Below are positions 8,846 through 17,300 of a DNA stretch of 64,000 nucleotides, in pieces. The translations under genes and the position numbers were made by a program. This DNA comes from an uncultured Alphaproteobacteria bacterium (GTDB lineage: Bacteria; Pseudomonadota; Alphaproteobacteria; Micavibrionales; Micavibrionaceae), in the NCBI GenBank assembly GCA_946481075.1, contig CAMLMC010000003.1, forward strand, positions 100,070 to 164,069. Direction: 5' to 3'. Each line of letters begins with the position of its first letter. The stretch's first letter is position 1. The notes below the pieces were generated by a model. It made no database searches, was not told where the DNA came from, and worked only from the letters and a program-made list of their open reading frames with translations.

Positions 8846-9406
8846 ATGCCGCGCTGGACCTTGGAAGCAAGACAAAAACAGGCCGAAATCCAACGGCAAC
8901 GCCAATCGTGGCGACACTCCACCGGCCCGCGGACGGAAGGCGGTAAACGCCGGTCGTCGCAAAATGCGCTGACGCACGGGCGGCGGACGGCGGCGGCCAA
9001 ATCGCTGCGCCGCTTCTTGCGGCTCAATTCCAGGTTTGTTACTCTTTTAAACCGCCACATCACGGTGGAAATCCGCCGCATGCGCTCCGCTCGTGATCGC
9101 GATTGCGAAAAAACATCCGCCCTGCTACCGTGGCCTCCTGTTTTCCTAACAAGACAAAATAGGAGTTTAAAAAGAGAACATGCCAAAAGTCCTTATTTCC
9201 GACAAAATGAACGGCCTTGCCGAAGACATCTTCAAACAAAAGGGTGTCGAGGTCGATGTAAAAACCGGTTTGAAACCCGAAGAACTGATCGCCATTATCG
9301 GCGACTACGATGGCCTCGCCATCCGCTCCTCCACCACTGTGACCCCCGAAGTGCTTGCCGCCGCCAAAAATCTGAAAGTGATTGGGAGAGCCGGTATCGG
9401 CGTTGA
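8846..9406 (+). CDS. Short basic protein with STGPRT/SSQNALTHG motifs, stop apparently lost
   Basis: The first 68 or so residues are rich in Arg, Lys and Gln and carry WRHSTGPRTEGGKRRSSQ and NALTHGRR. I recall this pattern from small uncharacterised alphaproteobacterial proteins of about 70 residues, where it reads STGPRTxEGKAxSSQNAxKHG. The open frame continues to 9406, running 227 nt into serA, and the later part looks like noise. A one-base insertion in the T run at 9045-9048 would place a TAA directly after residue 68, at the expected end. It is either a recent frameshift or a sequencing error, so the true 3' end is uncertain. Function unknown. Confidence 0.5.
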   Translation: MPRWTLEARQKQAEIQRQRQSWRHSTGPRTEGGKRRSSQNALTHGRRTAAAKSLRRFLRLNSRFVTLLNRHITVEIRRMRSARDRDCEKTSALLPWPPVFLTRQNRSLKREHAKSPYFRQNERPCRRHLQTKGCRGRCKNRFETRRTDRHYRRLRWPRHPLLHHCDPRSACRRQKSESDWESRYRR

Positions 9407-10757
9407 CAATGTCGATGTGAAGGAAGCGACCGCGCGCGGCGTCATCGTCATGAACACACCGTTCGGCAATTCCATCACCACGGCGGAACATGCCATCGCC
9501 ATGATGTTTGCGCTGGCGCGTGAGATACCAGAGGCGAACACATCCACCCACGCCGGAAAATGGGAAAAGAACCGTTTCATGGGCGTTGAACTTTACAACA
9601 AAACCCTCGGCGTGATCGGCTGCGGCAATATCGGCTCCATCGTTGCGGACCGCGCGCTGGGATTGAAGATGAACGTCATTGCGTTCGATCCGTTCCTGAC
9701 CGAAGAGCGCGCCGTTGAACTCGGCGTGAAGAAGGTTGAGCTCGATGATATCTGGGCCAATTCCGATTTCATCACGCTGCATGTGCCGAAGAACGACAAG
9801 ACGAAGGGCATCATCAACGCGGCCTCCATTGCCAAAATGAAAAAAGGCGTGCGCATCATCAACTGTGCCCGCGGCGGCTTGATTGTGGAAGATGATCTGA
9901 AGGCCGCGATGGATTCCGGCCATGTTGCTGGCGCCGCGCTCGATGTGTTCGATGTGGAACCGGCCAAAGAACATCCCTTGTTCGGCAACGAAAAACTGGT
10001 TTGCACGCCGCACCTTGGCGCAAGCACGGATGAAGCGCAGGTCAATGTCGCGATTCAGGTTGCGGAGCAAATGGGTGATTTCCTGATGACGGGCGCGATC
10101 ACCAACGCGCTCAACATGCCATCCATTTCGGCGGAAGATGCGCCGCGCCTTCGTTATTACATGAAGCTTGCGGAACAGCTTGGCTCCTTCGCAGGGCAAA
10201 TCACGGAAAACGCGATCAAGAAAATCTCCATCTCGTTCGAAGGTTCTGTGACGGAACTCAATGTCAAACCGTTGGTGCAGATGGTTGTGGCCTCACTTCT
10301 GAAAACGCAAATGGATACGGTCAATATGGTGAACGCCATGAAGATTGCGGAAGATCGTGGCATTCAGGTGACCGAGAGCCGTTCTGCAACATCGAAAGAA
10401 CATCGTTCGCTGATCGCGCTGACGGTGGAAACGGAAAGCCGCACACGCACAGTCTCCGGCACACTCTTTACGGGCCGTGAGCCACGCATTGTGAATATCG
10501 AAGGTGTTCCGGTCGAGGCCGCGCTTGCCGCCAACATGCTCTTCATCCGCAACGAAGATAAACCGGGCCTGATCGGTGGCCTTGGAATGATACTGGCGAA
10601 CGCCGGGCAAAACATTGCCGACTTCCGCCTCGGCCGCGCCGAAGGCGGCGACTCTGCCGTGTGTCTCGTCACGCTCGATGCGCCAATCAATGATGACCTA
10701 TTTGCGGAAGTGTCAAAATTACCACAGGTCAAAACGGCAAAACGCTTGACTTTTTAA
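9180..10757 (+). CDS. serA: D-3-phosphoglycerate dehydrogenase SerA
   Basis: 525 residues, the long (type I) form. It oxidises 3-phosphoglycerate with NAD+, the committed step of serine synthesis. Seen: a substrate-binding half, a Rossmann fold with GVIGCGNIGSIVADRALG (about 142-159), the catalytic Arg in NCARGGLIVED, the Glu in DVFDVEP and the His in TPHLGAST. An intervening domain is followed by a C-terminal ACT domain (MLFIRNEDKPGLIGGLG, about 454-470) that in this family can bind serine for feedback. The ATG follows AAGAGA. It overlaps the run-on reading frame of the 8846 gene. Confidence 0.96.
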   Translation: MPKVLISDKMNGLAEDIFKQKGVEVDVKTGLKPEELIAIIGDYDGLAIRSSTTVTPEVLAAAKNLKVIGRAGIGVDNVDVKEATARGVIVMNTPFGNSITTAEHAIAMMFALAREIPEANTSTHAGKWEKNRFMGVELYNKTLGVIGCGNIGSIVADRALGLKMNVIAFDPFLTEERAVELGVKKVELDDIWANSDFITLHVPKNDKTKGIINAASIAKMKKGVRIINCARGGLIVEDDLKAAMDSGHVAGAALDVFDVEPAKEHPLFGNEKLVCTPHLGASTDEAQVNVAIQVAEQMGDFLMTGAITNALNMPSISAEDAPRLRYYMKLAEQLGSFAGQITENAIKKISISFEGSVTELNVKPLVQMVVASLLKTQMDTVNMVNAMKIAEDRGIQVTESRSATSKEHRSLIALTVETESRTRTVSGTLFTGREPRIVNIEGVPVEAALAANMLFIRNEDKPGLIGGLGMILANAGQNIADFRLGRAEGGDSAVCLVTLDAPINDDLFAEVSKLPQVKTAKRLTF

Positions 10758-10774
10758 TCAAATAGGATTATTAT
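10746..10774 (+). promoter_or_regulatory. Candidate promoter overlapping the serA 3' end
   Basis: TTGACT, 17 nt, TATTAT. The -10 box is the loop of a small perfect inverted repeat (TAGGAT-TATT-ATCCTA, 10763-10778). It would drive the 10860 gene, but the terminator-like hairpin at 10811 lies between. Confidence 0.4.
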
Positions 10775-10810
10775 CCTAAATAACATAGGGCGCATTGCGT
10801 CCGGCTTTTA

Positions 10811-10838
10811 AGGCGGCCCTCGGGTCGCTTTTTCTTTT
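10811..10838 (+). terminator. Intrinsic terminator of serA
   Basis: Stem GCGGCC / GGTCGC (one G-T pair) with loop CTCG, then CTTTTTCTTTT. If the promoter at 10746 is active this hairpin would instead act in the leader of the 10860 gene. Confidence 0.7.
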
Positions 10839-10859
10839 AACTCCTCAAAAAATTGGAAA

Positions 10860-11498
10860 ATGAAAATGTCTATATTCACGGATATAGCGGGGCTTTTGCG
10901 CGGCTCCGTCGGCAACAACATGGATAACGATCCTGATGATGTTGCGAATACAAAACGTAACTTTGCGGCTATCGGCCGTTACAAGAAGCCCGTCGAAAAC
11001 GGCTATATCGATCAGGAACTTGACGAGGCAATTCTAAATCATCAACGCGACAACAATTTGAAAGTTGATGGGATTATGAAACCCGGAGGTGAAACAGAAG
11101 CTTCAATTATCTCTCAAAGATTAGGGATTCCCAGAATAGAGCCTAACAGAGAAGAGAAGGAGACGAATATACAGCAGGCGAATGCTGCCGTTCTACCATT
11201 AATCATGCGGTTAGGATTGCCTGCGGTTGCCGGATCCTTGTGGTGGCAAAATGAATCCAATAAGGAACAGAGAGAAAATGCAGTTAGGCATTTAGAAAAT
11301 AAGCTTCAAGGAAAAACAGCAGACCCAGATCCTTATCAACATTGCATGGATCAATATGATGCTGATTTAAAAGAATGTAGTTTAATTGCTGATCCAGGAA
11401 ACCGTGCTGCATGTAGAGAAACTGCTGCATTAAGAATGAGCCAATGCCTTCGTGATTTGCCACCCGGAGATAGACGAAGGTTGCAAACCAAGTTTTAA
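10860..11498 (+). CDS. Unknown protein with peptidoglycan-binding-like N-terminus and Cys-rich C-terminus
   Basis: 212 residues. Residues about 35-85 (YIDQELDEAILNHQRDNNLK, then VDGIMKPGGETE) have the spacing of a PG_binding_1 repeat (one turn, then xxVDGxxxPGGxT). A short hydrophobic stretch follows near 118-135 (LPLIMRLGLPAVAGSLWW). The last 60 residues contain four cysteines in a C-x9-C-x11-C-x10-C layout. There is no cleavable signal peptide. Two ATGs lie two codons apart (10860 and 10866). Base composition looks more AT-rich than its neighbours. It converges on and overlaps the 11495 gene by 4 nt. Function unknown. Confidence 0.6.
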   Translation: MKMSIFTDIAGLLRGSVGNNMDNDPDDVANTKRNFAAIGRYKKPVENGYIDQELDEAILNHQRDNNLKVDGIMKPGGETEASIISQRLGIPRIEPNREEKETNIQQANAAVLPLIMRLGLPAVAGSLWWQNESNKEQRENAVRHLENKLQGKTADPDPYQHCMDQYDADLKECSLIADPGNRAACRETAALRMSQCLRDLPPGDRRRLQTKF

Positions 11499-11827
11499 TT
11501 TTCGCCTAGGGCCCAAAGATTTCTTGGAAGAATTCTTTCTTGTTCGATATAGCTCTTCTCATTAAAGCCGAATTGTCCGCCTCTTTCATAAATGCGTATG
11601 AAGGTATTTAAAATTTCATACGCCGTTGTAAGAGCCTCTAAAGTATCCTCACCATGCACGGTGCGTACTCTGCTATCTTCAAATCCAGTAACGATGAAGG
11701 GGCAAGAAAACCCGTATTCGCTCTTGTAGGGGGCACCAATCAGGATACTGCAATTAATTATTTTACCAGTGTCTTTGTACTTAAAGACGTATGACCGTTC
11801 GGCAATAATGTCTTCAATCTCATCCAT
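11495..11827 (-). CDS. Small unknown protein, possibly DUF6968-like
   Basis: 110 residues, acidic and soluble, with the pattern CSILIGAPYKSEYGFSCPF followed by ITGFED-like and DTLEALTTAYEIL segments. This recalls the DUF6968 group, in which a short beta-rich half precedes a helix; the assignment is tentative. It starts at an ATG 18 nt inside the CsbD terminator and overlaps the convergent 10860 gene by 4 nt. Lower GC than the flanking metabolic genes suggests the pair may have been acquired together. Function unknown. Confidence 0.5.
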   Translation of the reverse strand: MDEIEDIIAERSYVFKYKDTGKIINCSILIGAPYKSEYGFSCPFIVTGFEDSRVRTVHGEDTLEALTTAYEILNTFIRIYERGGQFGFNEKSYIEQERILPRNLWALGEN

Positions 11828-11840
11828 TCCATATTAATAC

Positions 11841-11872
11841 AACAAAAACCCCGCTTGAAAAAGCGGGGTTTT
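11841..11872 (-). terminator. Intrinsic terminator of the CsbD gene
   Basis: Perfect 12-bp stem AAAACCCCGCTT / AAGCGGGGTTTT with a 4-nt loop. The minus strand continues into a T run, serving the CsbD-like gene. Confidence 0.92.
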
Positions 11873-11891
11873 GAATTTGAAGCCAAGGCGA

Positions 11892-12074
11892 TTATAGATC
11901 GACGCCTTTTTTAATGGCGTCTTTGGCTTTGCCAACATTTTGCTGGAACTTGCCTTTGCCTTCTTGCGCCATGCCTTCGGCGTCCAGACGGGATCCGTCT
12001 TTGGCGACGGCTTGTTTGGCTTTACCCATGCCTTCGTTGTAAAGGCCTTTTGCTTTATCGGATGCGCTACCCAT
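11892..12074 (-). CDS. CsbD-like stress protein
   Basis: 60 residues from the ATG at 12074, selected over the longer frame (to 12125) because AAGGAGA lies 8 nt upstream. The sequence shows the CsbD pattern of repeated KAKG / [13 protein letters not shown] / [15 protein letters not shown] segments, highly charged and lacking hydrophobic residues. CsbD-family proteins are abundant under general stress and have no known enzymatic role. It is monocistronic with its own terminator. Confidence 0.82.
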   Translation of the reverse strand: MGSASDKAKGLYNEGMGKAKQAVAKDGSRLDAEGMAQEGKGKFQQNVGKAKDAIKKGVDL

Positions 12075-12142
12075 TTTTGGAATCTCCTTTTGTTGGATTG
12101 CATTCAACCCTACAAACGGAAACAAGCGGAGCGGGGTTCCGC

Positions 12143-12625
12143 TTAATTATTGCGCCAGATAAATTCGGCCAAATGCCCCGCGAATGTCAGCCATAGAATA
12201 TAGGGAAGGAAGCAAGCGGCGGCGGCGCGGCTGACCGGCCAGATCAAATAGGCGAGCATCGCTGCCGTAAAAATCAGAACGAGAATTAAAAGATAGGACG
12301 CGAGCAGGGCATGGCCGACAAAAAATAACGGGCTCCAGATCCAGTTCAAAATCATATGGCCCGCGAAAAATATCAGGAACATTTTGCGTTCTGGGTTGTC
12401 GCGCTTTTCAAAAACCATCCAGAATGACAGGGACAGCAATATATAGAGAATCGTCCATGCCACCCCGAACGCCCAGTCTGGCGGGTTGAGAGGGGATCGG
12501 GCAAGGCCTTGATACCAGTCATCAACGCCGTGGGAGGTGATCCATCCCATCAACCCACCCATAGCCTGAAACCCCGCCACAATGACAATCAATGATGTCC
12601 AGCGGTTACCTATATATATGTGCAT
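12143..12625 (-). CDS. TspO/MBR-family membrane protein
   Basis: 160 residues with five hydrophobic segments and the TspO signatures: [19 protein letters not shown] (about 45-63) and [10 protein letters not shown] near residue 100, with [24 protein letters not shown] residues at the C-terminus. The family binds tetrapyrroles and cholesterol-like ligands in the inner membrane and in alphaproteobacteria modulates pigment or porphyrin metabolism. The start at 12625 has GAAGGA upstream; an in-frame GTG at 12646 is less likely. It is divergent from the aldehyde dehydrogenase gene. Confidence 0.88.
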   Translation of the reverse strand: MHIYIGNRWTSLIVIVAGFQAMGGLMGWITSHGVDDWYQGLARSPLNPPDWAFGVAWTILYILLSLSFWMVFEKRDNPERKMFLIFFAGHMILNWIWSPLFFVGHALLASYLLILVLIFTAAMLAYLIWPVSRAAAACFLPYILWLTFAGHLAEFIWRNN

Positions 12626-12742
12626 TGTTTTTTCGGTCCTTCTCACCTTTGTTTAACCATTTTATGGATATGGTTACTATTCGGGGAACTATTTCGGCAT
12701 CCATATGTTCTCCAAGCATCTCATTCCCGGGGGAAATTTAAA

Positions 12743-14170
12743 ATGGTAAAAAATCAGGGATTTATCAATGGCAACTGGACGGATGCGCCGGGCCGAAAGG
12801 TTTTTGCCGTTTTAAACCCTGCCACGGGCGAGAAAATTGCCGATGTAGCGGATTTGGGCGCAGATGAGACGGCCCATGCGATCGGCGCCGCCGAAAAGGC
12901 CTTTCAGGGTTGGGCCGGGCTCATGCCGCTTGACCGTGCCAAGCTTATGTACGCATGGGCCGAGCTGATCGAAAAACATGCCGATCGCCTCGCCCGACTG
13001 ATGACAACCGAACAAGGTAAGCCATTAATCGAATCCCGCGCCGAAGTTCTGGGTGCCGCGGGAACCGTACGCTGGTGCGCCGAACAAGGCCGCCGTATGT
13101 ACGGTGAGTTTATCGAGGGACACAAGCCCGGTACCAAGATTATTATAAGCCGCCATCCGGTTGGTGTTGTGGGGGCCATCACCCCTTGGAATTTCCCGGT
13201 TAGCATGATCACGCGGAAAGTCGCGCCAGCTCTGGCTGCGGGATGTACGGTTGTACTTAAACCCGCCGAAGATACGCCGCTTTGCGCCCTCGCTTTGGCA
13301 GATTTGGCGAAAGAAGCCGGAATTCCCCCGGGCGTTCTGAATGTCATCCCAACATCCGATGCGGCGCCCGTAGGTACAGTCCTGACCAAAGACGTACGGG
13401 TAAAAAAGATATCCTTTACGGGATCGACCGAAGTTGGAAAGATTCTGATGGCCCAGGCCTCCCATCATGTACAGAAGGTTTCCCTCGAATTGGGCGGCAA
13501 CGCCCCCTTTATAGTTTTGCCCTCCGCTGATCTGGAAAAGGCAGTTGCCGGTGCGATTGCCTGCAAATTTCGCAACGCTGGCCAGACCTGCATCTGCGCC
13601 AACCGCACTTTCGTTCACAAGGATGTCTATGACCGGTTCCTGGAGCTGTTCGTGGAAAAGGTTCGGGGGCTTAAAGTCGGCAACGGACTTGACGATGGCA
13701 TTAATATAGGCCCGCTTATTAATATGGAAGCCATTGAAAAAATTGAAAAAATGATTGATTCGGCAGTATCCGGCGGGGCGAAAATCCACGTGGGCGGTAA
13801 ACGTCATTCATTGGGGCGGACTTTTTTCGAACCCACAGTCATGACCAAAGTGGCCGATGATATGGCATTGTCATGCAATGAAATTTTTGGCCCTGTCGCG
13901 GTCCTCTACAGTTTTGAGGGCGAGGAAGAGGTCATCCACCGCGCCAACAATACCCCGTTCGGACTGGCAGGTTATGTTTACGGAACCGATTCGGCCTCGC
14001 TTTGGCGGGTATCGGACGGTCTCCAATATGGAATGATCGGTATGAACGAACCCCTGATCGCCACCGACCTTGCCCCTTTCGGGGGCGTTAAGGAATCCGG
14101 AATTGGCGCGGAAGGGGGCGAGTATGGTTTATTGGAATACACCGATTTGAAATACAGATTGCTGGGGTAA
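12743..14170 (+). CDS. gabD: NAD(P)-dependent succinate-semialdehyde dehydrogenase-like enzyme
   Basis: 475 residues from the ATG at 12743, chosen because GGGGGAA lies upstream; the open frame reaches 12620 but the extension has no ALDH similarity. ALDH motifs: VVGAITPWNFPVSM (about 147-160), FTGSTEVGK, the catalytic Glu in LELGGNAPF (near residue 252) and the catalytic Cys in GQTCICANR (near 286). The NAGQTCICANR and ITRKVAPALAAGCT patterns are those of GabD, which oxidises succinate semialdehyde to succinate in GABA breakdown. A related semialdehyde is possible. No GABA transaminase or transporter lies nearby. Confidence 0.85.
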   Translation: MVKNQGFINGNWTDAPGRKVFAVLNPATGEKIADVADLGADETAHAIGAAEKAFQGWAGLMPLDRAKLMYAWAELIEKHADRLARLMTTEQGKPLIESRAEVLGAAGTVRWCAEQGRRMYGEFIEGHKPGTKIIISRHPVGVVGAITPWNFPVSMITRKVAPALAAGCTVVLKPAEDTPLCALALADLAKEAGIPPGVLNVIPTSDAAPVGTVLTKDVRVKKISFTGSTEVGKILMAQASHHVQKVSLELGGNAPFIVLPSADLEKAVAGAIACKFRNAGQTCICANRTFVHKDVYDRFLELFVEKVRGLKVGNGLDDGINIGPLINMEAIEKIEKMIDSAVSGGAKIHVGGKRHSLGRTFFEPTVMTKVADDMALSCNEIFGPVAVLYSFEGEEEVIHRANNTPFGLAGYVYGTDSASLWRVSDGLQYGMIGMNEPLIATDLAPFGGVKESGIGAEGGEYGLLEYTDLKYRLLG

Positions 14171-14223
14171 TAGAGATTTGGTAAAAGTTGCGATAATTCG
14201 TGAATTAAGTATTAACATAATAA

Positions 14224-14252
14224 TTGACAAGAGGGAGCAGATAGCGTAAAAC
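14224..14252 (+). promoter_or_regulatory. Candidate promoter of the giant adhesin gene
   Basis: TTGACA, 17 nt, TAAAAC, leaving a leader of about 75 nt. AAGGAGAA stands 8 nt before the ATG at 14333. Confidence 0.55.
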
Positions 14253-14332
14253 TTGCGCACTCTGTTCACAATTTGTTAACAATTTGCCCAGTCAGCAAAA
14301 CATTACGGGCGTCACATAAGGAGAAGTAGACT

Positions 14333-17300
14333 ATGGCATCGAACAACATCATTCTCGCTGTCCCAAGCGCAAACACATCAGTTGATTACACGCTGCCGGA
14401 CAGCTCTTCTGCAAAGCTCTCTTTCTCCCCGGAAGACATCAATGGTCTGAACCTCGATGGCAAAGGCGGGCTGGTGATAAGCTTCGTTGAAGGCGGTTCC
14501 GTTACCATCTCCAACTTCCAGTCCTTCATCGATAATGGCAACACTCTGTCGCTTGCTGACGGCACACAGGTTGACCCGAAACTTCTCTTTAATGCTCTTG
14601 GCGGCGAAAACGACAACCCGTTCATTGCGGCTGATGCTATCCGCATCGGTGTTCCGGCCGATGGTACAACGCGCGAAATTACGCTCGAATCCGGCAAAAA
14701 ATATGTTCTCAACTTTGATCTGTCCGAAACGAATGGCGCCGAAGTTGTTGACGGCGACATGGTGATCGGCTTTGCGAATGGCGGCAAGATCGTCATCAAC
14801 GATTACGAGACAGCAATGGCTGGTGAAATGCCGCCGGAGCTGAGCATCGCCAGCAAGACTTGTGTGGTAACTGGCAACGAATTGATCACAAACATTCAGG
14901 CACTGGCCGCTGCAGGCGCGCTTGATCAAACAGTGATCGTTGAAGAAGAAGCCGAAGAAGACGCCAAACGCAAATCAACCATTGCAGACGCCGACATGGT
15001 TGGTGCCGATGATATCGGCCCCGGTGATGAAACAGCCCTCGGCTATCAGGCCCCAAAAGTTGAACCGGAATCTGCCGAAAGCGATGAAGATGTCGCGGAT
15101 GTCGAACCGGCGGCCGGTGAACAGGACATGGCCGAGGCCGCACGCGAACTCGCTGAAATCGAAACCGCCGCAGGTGGCCCTGCTGGCGGCGCCCGCAACT
15201 CCGGTTACGGTTATGGCAGCCGTCCGGGTTCCGATCCGTTTACAGGCAAACCGGACATCGGCCCGATCGATCCGACACAGCTTGGTTACAGAGCGCCGAC
15301 AATTGAGCCGAATCGTTTCTTTACACCGGCGAACAGCAACCCGCAGGCAATTGGCCCGAATGCACAGTTCCTCGACGAGACGAACCTCGATGGTGGCCCG
15401 ATCAGCAAATCCGGCACAATCAATATCGACTTCGGCGCCGATGGCCCCGGCGGCATCAATCCGAACAATAATTTCAGCTCTTCGGGATCGAAACTGAACG
15501 GCAATCTGAGCCATAACGGCGAAGCCATTATCGTCAGCGTTGTCGGCAACGATTATGTCGGCAAGACAACAGGCGGTGACACAGTCTTTAAACTGGTGAT
15601 CGATGCGCTGACAGGCAATTATACATTCACACAATATCTGCCGCTCGATCATGCCGATGGCACGGATCCGAACGACACGATCGTCCTGACATTCGGTATC
15701 GTCGCCCGCGATGGCGATGGTGATTCGCTTAACACAACAGTCAATATCTCTATCGCCGATGATGCGCCCTCTATTGAAGGCGCGGAAGAAACTGTCGACG
15801 AAACAAATCTTGGCCCGATTGTCGAAACAGGAAACCTTGCCGTTGATTTTGGTGAGGACGGTGCGGGCACGGTTGTAACGTCTGGTACATTCAGCTCTTC
15901 TGGATCGAAACTGAACGGTACACTTTCATCCGATGGCCACCCGATCACCGTCACGCACACAGCGAACGGTTATGAAGGCGTTGCCAACGGTGTTGTGATC
16001 TTTGAACTGATCCTCAGCACAACGGGCGGTTACACATACAAACAATACGGTAACCTCGATCATGCCGACCCAAACAATCCCGATGACATCATCAAACTGA
16101 CATTCGGTGCGAAAGTAATCGATTATGACGGCGACACAGATGTTGCCCCGATCGTTATCAATGTCAAAGACGATGCTCCGCGCTTCGTTGATTGCGGTTG
16201 CGGCCATACGCCGACACCGGGTAATGCCGTTGAAATCATCGACGAAACGAATCTGAAATCCGGCAATATCGTTGAAACAGGCACATTGAATGTCGATTTC
16301 GGTGCCGATGCACCGGGCTCTTTTGCATTCAAATCGAATGGCTTCACGCCATCGGGCTCGATGAAGAACGGCGCGCTGACGCACAATGGCGTTCCAGTCG
16401 TCGTCACAATCGAAAACGGTCAATATGTCGGTAAGGCTGGCAGCGTGACTGTCTTCACGATGGCGATCAATGCCACGACAGGTGAATACACGTTTACGCT
16501 TCTGGACAACCTCGACCATGCCGATGGCACGAACCCCAACGACATTATTTCACTGAAATTCGATGTGCTTGCATCCGATTCAGAAGGCGATTCTGTTCAG
16601 GGTTCCATCACGGTCAACGTCAAGGATGATGCACCGATTGCAAACAATGACGTCAACACCTACAACACGACAACAGGCGTGGCCAACGGCAATGTCATCT
16701 CTGGCCTGAATGGCGGTGCTGGTGCAGCGGATGTCCTCAGCCAGGACGAAAACAACACGGTTGTGAAGGTTTCCTTCGGCACGACGGAAGTCGATGTTCC
16801 GGCAACGGGCACGGTCTCTATCGACGGTGCCTACGGCACACTGACAATCGCGGCGGACGGGACTTATTCTTATCAGGCGTTTGCCACACCGGGTTCTTCG
16901 ACAGTTGTCGAAAAGAAATTTGCGGCCGGTCCGGCGCTGCCTGATTTCGAATATCAAGCCCTCGATGCAACGGAACAACAATCCATCGGCATCGCTGCGG
17001 GTAACCTCGATGTTAAAGGCGGCGACACGATCCAGTTGAACTTCGTCAAGGAGAACGCGACAAACCACAACACGGTTGCGGTCTTTACAGTCGATGCCCA
17101 AGGCAACATCACTATTGGCAAAGTTCTGGTCAAAGACACCGAAACAGCCACGATGGAAACGCAAAGCTTTACGGTGCCGGGTGGCGCGGTAAAGGCCGGC
17201 ATGATGCTGATTTCCGGCTTTGGTACGACAGACCCGATCCTGTCCAACCTCAACCACACAACAGGCACATTATCCGTTGTTTATGGCTATGGCACGGCAG

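Noticed and set aside
9060..10199. Open frame of 379 codons opposite serA
   Set aside because: Shadow of a well-supported metabolic gene; no start signal.
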